This document shows positions 6,421-10,997 of a stretch of DNA of 18,324 nt, piece by piece; the stretch's first letter is position 1; the number at the start of each line of letters is the position of its first letter. The position numbers and the translations under genes are program-made. The notes under the pieces were generated by a model that did no database searches, had not been told where the DNA came from, and saw only the letters and a list, made by a program, of their open reading frames with translations. Source of the DNA: an uncultured Lachnospiraceae bacterium (GTDB lineage: Bacteria > Bacillota > Clostridia > Lachnospirales > Lachnospiraceae); NCBI GenBank assembly GCA_934370915.1, contig CAKRNI010000028.1, positions 1-18,324 of the forward strand. Reading direction: 5' to 3'.

Positions 6421-6510
6421 CTACTTATCCCTGTCCAGCCATTTGCATATGTAGTAGCTAACTACTCCTGCTATAACAGAGACAAGAAATGTGGTGAATA
6501 ATTCTGTCAT
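6421..6510 (-). CDS. 29-residue single-TM peptide, probable type I toxin
   Basis: The ORF is short and easily missed. It starts MTELFTTFLVSVIAGVVSYY, so one hydrophobic helix fills residues about 4-22, and then ends in a charged tail (CKWLDRDK). A very strong AAAGGAGGTG lies 9 bases before the ATG, and it has its own TAGAAA-17-TATACT promoter. The plan (short N-terminus, one TM helix, WL then charged residues) is that of Fst/Ldr-like type I toxins and of small phage membrane peptides in Firmicutes. Such peptides damage the membrane when overproduced. An opposing promoter and a 14-nt antisense repeat support a toxin role. An accessory holin is the alternative. Confidence 0.65.
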   Translation of the reverse strand: MTELFTTFLVSVIAGVVSYYICKWLDRDK

Positions 6511-6552
6511 GGACGTGCACCTCCTTTCTGCTGGAGGCTCGGCAGCAACGAT

Positions 6553-6581
6553 AGTATATCATCCTTTCCAATATATTTCTA
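6553..6581 (-). promoter_or_regulatory. Promoter of the small membrane-peptide gene
   Basis: On the minus strand TAGAAA (6576-6581), a 17-base spacer and TATACT (6553-6558) lie between the holin stop and the peptide gene. The 5' leader would be about 35 bases. The -35 box matches 4 of 6 consensus bases. Confidence 0.5.
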
Positions 6582-6668
6582 CATCAATTCCTGTCACTGG
6601 ACCTATTTTGTTGCGACATCGCAACGGCCATTTCCCGGCCGTAAGGGAGATATTTGGATCATCTCCTT

Positions 6669-6959
6669 CTAATCTTCTTTTCCTGACTGTTTTAATAACT
6701 GATTCACATAAGTAGAAAGTCCAGCTACGAGAATCCCCTGAGTGATTGCGGTAAACACGGCTAAAGCAACATCCTGACCATTGGCACATGCACAAGTGGC
6801 AAATACATAGATAGCGCAAATCGCAATACCCATTCCGCCGTTGATCAGCGGAATATATTTATCCTTCACGGTTTCGCTCTGCTTTAACCATGCACCAACA
6901 AAATATAATACAACTGCAACTACCAACAATTCCGGTTTTACATAATCTTTAATCTGCAT
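6669..6959 (-). CDS. Phage holin (Hol44/phi-LC3-like)
   Basis: This 96-residue membrane protein begins MQIKDYVKPELLVVAVVLYF. Three hydrophobic stretches are seen (about residues 9-26, 36-56 and 63-85), separated by a short KQSETVKDKY loop, with a charged C-terminus (KQSGKED). Size, N-terminal motif and position next to the endolysin fit the small phage holins of Firmicutes that form the membrane lesion releasing endolysin. AGGAG is 9 bases before the ATG. The stop of the upstream gene overlaps this ribosome binding region, so the two are translationally coupled. Confidence 0.8.
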   Translation of the reverse strand: MQIKDYVKPELLVVAVVLYFVGAWLKQSETVKDKYIPLINGGMGIAICAIYVFATCACANGQDVALAVFTAITQGILVAGLSTYVNQLLKQSGKED

Positions 6960-6962
6960 ACA

Positions 6963-7211
6963 TTAATTCTCCTTCTGATTTTCCTCCAGATCTGCGATCC
7001 GATGGTTTGCAACCTTAATCTGTTCTTCCATGACCGCCTGCGTCTCCTCTAATTTATATGTACGCTCGATCACGGTATTATGTTTATCCACTTTTTTCTC
7101 AAGCTGCTCTAAGCGATATGCAGTCAGCTTGGCCGATGCAACAACACCGGCTAAACTGCCAAGGCTGCTACCTGCTAAACCAACCAGAGCAACTACAACT
7201 TCTGTCTGCAC
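6963..7211 (-). CDS. Phage membrane-anchored coiled-coil protein (XhlA/DUF7365-like)
   Basis: An 82-residue protein with one N-terminal hydrophobic stretch (residues about 5-27, small residues, GLAGSSLGSLAG) and then a long charged coiled coil (LEQLEKKVDKHNTVIER ... IKVANHRIADLEENQKEN). Proteins of this plan sit directly before holins in clostridial prophages and are thought to assist lysis, like XhlA of Bacillus phages. The start codon is GTG, chosen because AGGAGG is 6 bases upstream; an out-of-frame ATG is closer and not used. The previous gene's stop overlaps its ribosome binding site. Confidence 0.7.
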   Translation of the reverse strand: MQTEVVVALVGLAGSSLGSLAGVVASAKLTAYRLEQLEKKVDKHNTVIERTYKLEETQAVMEEQIKVANHRIADLEENQKEN

Positions 7212-7221
7212 TTCATCCCTC

Positions 7222-7650
7222 CTATATCAGTCTGTAGTGTGGCCGTTCCTCCCCGAATTTCCAATACCGGATCCAGTCATCCAGAACAATCCCGGCCAGT
7301 GCCACCGGCAGCCACAGAAGAAAGTACTGCGGACAGATCTGCCCCAAGAGATTGCCCGGAAGCCCGCTGTAGTTCCAGACGTTCCAACCGAGAGCCAGAT
7401 TGACGATGCAGCCGGTCAGGAACTCTAATGTCGTGATTCCGGCCGCACCGATGAGGATCTGCTGCCATAAAGGCATCTGCCAAGGAATAACCTCGTTGAT
7501 CACTCCCAGAAATACGAAACAGATCCCACCGAGTAAAAACATGGTCCAGTGACTCCGGCCGCGCCAGATCAGTTCGATCAATATGTAAAGCAGTCCGCCA
7601 ACATTAAACAGAAACAGGTATTTATTCAGTGGCCTGTGACTCATCCACAT
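7222..7650 (-). CDS. Integral membrane protein, putative ABC-transporter type IV family (CmpB-like)
   Basis: A protein of about 142 residues with four hydrophobic helices (around residues 10-28, 35-54, 64-90 and 110-130). It includes the WEFLTG-like signature EFLTGCIVNLALGWNVWNYS that is typical of the family named putative ABC-transporter type IV. Such proteins are frequent both in clostridial chromosomes and in lysis regions of their phages; the function is unproven. Possible starts are GTG 7653, ATG 7650 and ATG 7644. I took 7650 because AGAAGG lies about 8 bases before it. The start overlaps the end of the upstream ORF by about 29 bases, a sign of coupling. Confidence 0.7.
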   Translation of the reverse strand: MWMSHRPLNKYLFLFNVGGLLYILIELIWRGRSHWTMFLLGGICFVFLGVINEVIPWQMPLWQQILIGAAGITTLEFLTGCIVNLALGWNVWNYSGLPGNLLGQICPQYFLLWLPVALAGIVLDDWIRYWKFGEERPHYRLI

Positions 7651-7810
7651 CACTCACACCTTCTTTCATTGATGCAATATATGCCTTGAGGACATCTGAC
7701 TGGTACTGTTCCGGCACATCTGCACCATAATAAATCTGCTGGATTTCATCTGCTGTCTCACATCCTGCGATCCACATATTTACGGCATATTCTCTTAGCA
7801 TCAGCGACAT
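7622..7810 (-). CDS. Small phage protein, N-terminus uncertain
   Basis: The frame is open from an ATG at 7858, but no ribosome binding site precedes that. An internal ATG at 7810 has AGGA 8 bases upstream, giving 62 residues (MSLMLREYAVNMWIAGCETA onward, ending SDVDESQATE). The second half is acidic and helical. Its place just before lysis genes is where small tail-module accessory proteins sit in clostridial phages. The upstream end falls in the zone where the prophage appears to be deleted, so the gene may be a truncated remnant. No family recognised. Confidence 0.45.
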   Translation of the reverse strand: MSLMLREYAVNMWIAGCETADEIQQIYYGADVPEQYQSDVLKAYIASMKEGVSDVDESQATE

Positions 7811-8018
7811 CTCTCCAATCCTGATAGCATGTCGGATGGCCAAAGCTATCGTCCTCATACATTTGATTTATTGGAAAACCCATTTGTCCTTCTACCCCTT
7901 TCGCCTCAAGCTGCTTATACCGTGCCTCAGATCCATAAATGTACCACTCCATGACATCTGCAACTTTCTGGTTTGTAAGTCTCAGTCTTGCCTGCTCGGC
8001 TTCTAAATTTCTAAACAA
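7758..8018 (-). CDS. Chimeric ORF beginning as an XRE/Cro-like protein
   Basis: 86 residues from a TTG start preceded by AGGAGG. The first 22 residues (MFRNLEAEQARLRLTNQKVA...) match the opening of small phage XRE-type DNA-binding proteins. The following MEWYIYGSEARYKQL segment does not continue the helix-turn-helix fold, so the domain is broken after its second helix. The rest (FPINQMYEDDSFGHP and on) is unrecognised, and it overlaps the next ORF by 53 bases in another frame. It has a good promoter and operators. I read it as the 5' end of a cro-type gene joined by a deletion to late-region DNA. A non-functional product is likely. Confidence 0.5.
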   Translation of the reverse strand: MFRNLEAEQARLRLTNQKVADVMEWYIYGSEARYKQLEAKGVEGQMGFPINQMYEDDSFGHPTCYQDWRDVADAKRICRKYVDRRM

Positions 8019-8038
8019 TCCGTCTCACCTCCTTGTAT

Positions 8039-8055
8039 GTTTGCATTTCGCAAAT
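8039..8055. promoter_or_regulatory. Repressor operator O1
   Basis: GTTTGCATTTCGCAAAT, an imperfect 17-bp palindrome with the same outer half-sites as O2. It sits just downstream of the start point of the minus-strand promoter, where bound repressor would block the lytic-side transcript. Confidence 0.6.
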
Positions 8056-8064
8056 TTAGATTAT

Positions 8065-8093
8065 ATAATAATTGCTTATCACAAACTCATCAA
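8065..8093 (-). promoter_or_regulatory. Divergent (lytic-side) phage promoter
   Basis: TTGATG (8088-8093), a 17-base spacer and TATTAT (8065-8070) on the minus strand. It drives the truncated XRE ORF. Operator O1 (8039-8055) covers the first transcribed bases and O2 (8101-8117) lies just upstream of the -35. Confidence 0.6.
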
Positions 8094-8100
8094 TAGTTTT

Positions 8101-8117
8101 GTTTGCATTCTGCAAAC
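8101..8117. promoter_or_regulatory. Repressor operator O2
   Basis: GTTTGCATTCTGCAAAC, a perfect 7-3-7 palindrome located between the two divergent -35 boxes. A third, half-conserved GTTTGCG site at 8132-8138 falls in the spacer of the repressor promoter and could give autoregulation. Confidence 0.7.
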
Positions 8118-8124
8118 TTTTTTA

Positions 8125-8153
8125 TTGACATGTTTGCGTATGGTAGATATAAT
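8125..8153 (+). promoter_or_regulatory. Repressor (lysogenic) promoter, perfect consensus
   Basis: TTGACA (8125-8130), exactly 17 bases, TATAAT (8148-8153). It would transcribe the repressor and the fic gene as one unit. It contains a GTTTGC half-operator in its spacer. Confidence 0.85.
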
Positions 8154-8176
8154 CAAATTATCGGAGGTACAGGACT

Positions 8177-8488
8177 ATGGGAGAGCATTTCAATGAAAAT
8201 TTAAGAGTTGCCAGAGAACGAAAAAACATGACTCAAAAAGACGTGGCAGATAATATAGGTGTGGCAAAATCGACTTATTCACTTTACGAAAGTGGAAACA
8301 GGGAACCCAACGTGCAAACAATAAAAAAATTAGCAGATCTTCTTAATGTATCTGCTGACGACTTATTGGGATTGAATCAAGAACCCACCACCATCGCCGC
8401 CCACTTCGACGGTGACGATTTCACAGAGGATGAGCTGGATGAGATCCGCCAGTTTGCTGAATTTGTTAAGAATAGAAAGAAATCATGA
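8177..8488 (+). CDS. XRE-family phage repressor (CI-like)
   Basis: 103 residues. Residues about 7-63 form an HTH_3 domain: NLRVARERKNMTQKDVADNI, then GVAKSTYSLYESGNREPNVQ as the recognition part, then IKKLADLLNVSADDLLG. The short C-terminal part (acidic EDELDEIRQFAEFV) is likely the dimer region; there is no LexA-type peptidase domain. GGAGG is 9 bases before ATG. Its promoter is perfect consensus and flanked by GTTTGCA palindromes, the probable operators. In an intact phage it would hold the lytic promoter off. Induction without a self-cleaving domain normally depends on an ImmA-type peptidase, whose gene here (9264-9691) is broken, so the repressor may be locked on. Its stop overlaps an alternative start of fic. 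Confidence 0.85.
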   Translation: MGEHFNENLRVARERKNMTQKDVADNIGVAKSTYSLYESGNREPNVQTIKKLADLLNVSADDLLGLNQEPTTIAAHFDGDDFTEDELDEIRQFAEFVKNRKKS

Positions 8489-8508
8489 TCCCCAGAAAGG
8501 AGACGCAC

Positions 8509-9246
8509 ATGACAACTACAGAATTTATTCAGTTCCTGCTGGAACGTTTTCACATAGAATGGAAGCGCCGTGACCGCTCCGGAATCTACGGCCTCACTCA
8601 GCGTTTATTTGCTTATAACTCCAACAAGATCGAAGGCAGCACTCTGACGGAAGAACAGACGGCGTCTCTCTTTGATACCGGCACACTTCCAAAATCAGAT
8701 GATTATTACCGTGCAAAAGATGTAGAAGAAATGAACGGACATTTCTTAATGTTCAATAAGATGTTAGAAACAATTGATCAGCCTCTCAGCCAGGAACTGA
8801 TCAAACAGTTCCACTATGAACTGAAAAGCGGTGTCTTTGAGGATCGCGCCAACGGATATGCGATCGGTGACTACAAAAAACGTCCGAACATTGTCGGCAT
8901 GTATGAGACAGTTCTTCCCAGCAAAGTTCCCGAAGAAATGGAAACACTGCTCTCCTGGTATTCCTCCCAGGATGTCACTCTTGAAATTCTGGCTGAATTT
9001 CATGTTCGCTATGAAAGCATTCATCCTTTCCAGGATGGAAACGGACGCACTGGTCGAATGATCCTTTTCAGGGAATGCCTGTGTCATAATATTTCTCCGT
9101 TAATCATCGAGGATGCTCACCGGCCGGAATATCTGGAAGCGTTGAAAGAATATCGTGAAAACGGATCCGTGACAAAAATGTGTTCTCTCTTCCAATTGGA
9201 ACAGACTTATTATCGGGATCGCTGTCAATATTTTATGATGGAATAA
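8509..9246 (+). CDS. Fic-family protein (probable AMP-transferase)
   Basis: 245 residues. The catalytic HxFx(D/E)GNGRxxR motif is complete: HPFQDGNGRTGR at residues 172-183, with catalytic H172. An N-terminal inhibitory motif (S/T)xxxE(G/N) is present as SNKIEG (S38-E42-G43), placing it in the self-inhibited class II. Such proteins transfer AMP to a hydroxyl side chain of a target when the inhibitory helix is released. The target is unknown. A 24-base longer form starting at 8485 overlaps the repressor stop, but AAAGGAG is 6 bases before ATG 8509. It follows the repressor by 20 bases under the same promoter, so it is expressed in the lysogenic state. No residue is missing; it should be active. 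Confidence 0.88.
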   Translation: MTTTEFIQFLLERFHIEWKRRDRSGIYGLTQRLFAYNSNKIEGSTLTEEQTASLFDTGTLPKSDDYYRAKDVEEMNGHFLMFNKMLETIDQPLSQELIKQFHYELKSGVFEDRANGYAIGDYKKRPNIVGMYETVLPSKVPEEMETLLSWYSSQDVTLEILAEFHVRYESIHPFQDGNGRTGRMILFRECLCHNISPLIIEDAHRPEYLEALKEYRENGSVTKMCSLFQLEQTYYRDRCQYFMME

Positions 9247-9263
9247 TTTTTACGGAGGCTCTT

Positions 9264-9691
9264 ATGAATTCATACGAATATCTATAGGAAGAAGCCCGCA
9301 AAGATGGAGTTCATGTAATCGATTACCATTTCGACAGCAACCGGATCCGCGGCCTGTACTGTAATGGCACAATTGCTATCCGCCAGAACATGACCACCGC
9401 TGAAAAGTCTTGTGTTCTTGCGAAAGAGCTTGGCCACCACCGGATGACGGTCGGCAATATCTTAGACCAAGACGATGTGGCTAACCGCAAGCAGGAACAT
9501 CTTGCAAGGCTGTGGGCCTATGATCGCCGGATCGGACTCTCCGGGATCATCCAGGGATACCGTAACCATTGTCATAACCGTCACGAATTGGCGGAGTGTC
9601 TTGATGGATCAGAAGAATTTCTGCAAGAAGCGTTAAAGCCCGTCTGCGTAAGCATCACATCCCGAATTATATTCAGACATTGAGATTATAA
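9264..9691 (+). pseudogene. ImmA/IrrE-like metallopeptidase gene, broken
   Basis: The reading frame starts after a good GGAGG with MNSYEYL, is stopped by TAG at codon 8, and then continues with a clear ImmA/IrrE (DUF955) pattern: VHVIDYHFDSNRIRGLY, AEKSCVLAKELGHHRMTVGN, then RKQEHLARLWAYDRRIGLSG and HELAECLDGSEEFLQEAL. In related phage proteins the zinc helix reads EELGHH; here the first residue is Lys. A one-base loss near 9646 shifts the end; the other frame continues ARLRKHHIPNYIQTL to a stop at 9691. In intact phages this peptidase cleaves the CI-like repressor after DNA damage. Its loss would make the lysogenic state hard to reverse. A downstream ATG (9390) opens a 97-residue fragment that would lack the N-terminus. 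Confidence 0.75.
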
Positions 9692-9740
9692 ATACGCTTC
9701 GGGAAGCGGATCCGAACGGCTGGTACAAAACTCTGCTAAA

Positions 9741-9762
9741 TATGCAACACGAAATGCAACAC
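9741..9762 (+). repeat. Tandem 12-bp repeat, right copy
   Basis: Identical over 22 bases to 5330-5351. The second unit diverges at its tenth base (ACAAA instead of ACGAA). It lies 35 bases from the tmRNA end, with only the terminator hairpin between. Confidence 0.7.
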
Positions 9763-9797
9763 AAAAACTAAAAAGCCGCGTAAATACGCGGCTTTTG
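9763..9797 (-). terminator. Terminator of ssrA (phage-side copy)
   Basis: A 10-bp GC-rich stem (AAAAGCCGCG 9771-9780 with CGCGGCTTTT) and a 6-base loop. On the minus strand it is followed by TTAGTTTTTG. It lies directly after the tmRNA 3' end. The sequence differs from the hairpin at 5125-5178, so the element brought its own terminator. Confidence 0.75.
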
Positions 9798-9823
9798 TCG
9801 TGGACCTGAGGGGAATCGAACCC
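9798..9823. repeat. Right attachment-site copy inside ssrA
   Basis: This is the functional copy and forms the 3' end of the tmRNA gene. Its partner is at 5181-5206. The element restores the tmRNA end, so the host gene stays intact. Confidence 0.75.
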
Positions 9824-10141
9824 CTGTCCGAAAACCTATCCCCTGTTCTTCTACTATCATAGTCTGTTATTTAGAATTCCCGCCCGAACCCGAAAGCAGA
9901 CATCCTGATCCGTTTGGTAGCTTCATCATACGCCCGCGTGCGCAAAGCTTTGCACGTGTCGTTTCCTGCTTTAAATGATGCCGGTTACTTAAAATGCAGG
10001 TATTCTAAGGCCGACAGCTGCCTAAATTAGGCTGCGTATGCTAATTCGTCGTTAGCGTTTATATTTAGGTTTGCCATTTAACGCATTGCATACGGATAGC
10101 TTCACCAGCTTCAAAGCCCCCGTCGAAACCAGTACAAGCCC
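9801..10141 (-). ncRNA. ssrA: tmRNA (trans-translation RNA)
   Basis: 341 nt on the minus strand. The 5' acceptor strand GGGCTTG (10141-10135) pairs over 7 bp, with two G-U pairs, with CAGGTCC (9808-9802). It is followed by the diagnostic TACTGGTTTCGACGGGGG. A T-arm (AGGGG TTCGATT CCCCT) precedes the 3' end. The tag frame opens after TAAATG with GCA at 10074 and reads ANLNINANDELAYAA then TAA (10029-10027). The 3' end is ACGA, so CCA is not encoded and must be added. Its partner gene smpB is just upstream. The prophage boundary overlaps the last 23 bases. Identity is firm; the tag reading is by eye. Confidence 0.93.
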
Positions 10142-10215
10142 TTACTGGCACTCTCTTCGGAGTTTTCGCATCTCCAACAGCAACCATTTTAGGCGACCCC
10201 AAAGCAGTCTCACTG

Positions 10216-10244
10216 TCTCTGCGTAAACTAAATCTTATCATCAC
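10216..10244 (-). promoter_or_regulatory. Promoter of ssrA
   Basis: On the minus strand TTGACA, 17 bases, TAAGAT (about 10216-10244). Transcription would start some 70 bases before the mature tmRNA 5' end, so a leader must be removed, presumably by RNase P. Confidence 0.65.
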
Positions 10245-10330
10245 TCTTCCTGATTGTCAAGGCATAGAACTTGAAATTTCAGATAAAATCGTTTCCTTGA
10301 ACCGGAACATATAACCCGATAACAGATATC

Positions 10331-10420
10331 CTATATATCTTCGATCGTAGTATGCAATATTCTGCTTAAAATAACGAAGTTGTCTAAGTTGGGCAATGAT
10401 TTGCCGGAACGAATTCTAAT
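10331..10420 (-). pseudogene. Fossil C-terminal end of an XRE-type regulator
   Basis: Directly after the smpB stop, another minus-strand frame reads [16 protein letters not shown] followed by VILSRILHTTIEDI and a stop. This is the second half of an XRE helix-turn-helix domain (usual form: ..SRxExGKSLPxLDNLVxLSxIxxxxIDDL). Nothing of the first helices is found in any frame because smpB occupies that space. It is a decayed fragment, not a gene. Confidence 0.55.
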
Positions 10421-10886
10421 AGAGATTTTTGACCTTAAACTCCTTCTCCAGTTCCCTTCTCTGATCCTTTTTTGCAATATCCGCCCGCTTATCGTAAAGC
10501 TTTTTGCCTCTTGCAAGACCGATCTCAACCTTTACGAGGCTTCCCTTAAAGTAAACCTGGAGCGGAACAAGCGTATAGCCCTTTTCCTGGATCTTTCCCT
10601 TTAATTTATTGATCTCATAGCGGTGCATCAGAAGCTTTCTTTCGCGGAGTGGATCCTTGTTGAAGATATTTCCCTTCTCGTATGGACTGATGTGCATACC
10701 GTAAATCATAACCTCATCATTTGTGATCCGCACAAATGATTCCTTGATGCTGCACTTTCCCATCCGCAGGGACTTTACCTCGGTTCCCGCAAGAGCGATT
10801 CCACATTCAAATTTGTCATCGATAAAGAAATCAAAGTACGCTTTTTTATTGTTTGCGATCAGCTTAAAGCCGCTGCTCTTTGCCAT
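10416..10886 (-). CDS. smpB: SsrA-binding protein SmpB
   Basis: 156 residues, the usual length. SmpB binds the tRNA-like part of tmRNA and brings it to stalled ribosomes. Signatures are all present: [39 protein letters not shown], the central HISPYEKGN stretch and [17 protein letters not shown], and the basic C-terminal tail [20 protein letters not shown] that reaches into the decoding centre. AGAGGA is 7 bases before the ATG. The gene stands between rnr upstream and ssrA downstream, its natural partners: RNase R degrades the released mRNA and ssrA is the RNA partner. Confidence 0.96.
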   Translation of the reverse strand: MAKSSGFKLIANNKKAYFDFFIDDKFECGIALAGTEVKSLRMGKCSIKESFVRITNDEVMIYGMHISPYEKGNIFNKDPLRERKLLMHRYEINKLKGKIQEKGYTLVPLQVYFKGSLVKVEIGLARGKKLYDKRADIAKKDQRRELEKEFKVKNLY

Positions 10887-10997
10887 AATCCTGTCCTCTT
10901 TTCTGTTCCGGCATTTCTTATCTGCCGGGACTTTATCATCATGCGCGGCCGCGCGCCGTTTTAGGAAAATACAGGGTTTCTTTTCCGTGTTCGCCCT

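Larger units (their letters stand above)
5181..9823. mobile_element. Degenerate prophage inserted at the 3' end of ssrA
   Basis: The element is bounded by two copies of the last 26 bases of the tmRNA gene (5181-5206 and 9798-9823; 24 of 26 identical) and, inside these, by two copies of a 12-bp-unit tandem repeat. It carries an endolysin, a small membrane peptide with a predicted antisense RNA, a holin, a coiled-coil protein, a membrane protein, a chimeric XRE-start ORF, a repressor, a Fic gene and a broken ImmA-like gene. Integrase, replication, packaging, capsid and tail genes are absent. At about 4.6 kb it is roughly a tenth of a usual temperate phage. It can be neither mobile nor productive alone. 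Confidence 0.8.

Noticed and set aside
10910..10945. CCGGCA/TGCCGG and a GC palindrome between smpB and rnr
   Set aside because: Short stems without a T-run; rnr and smpB are probably cotranscribed through them.
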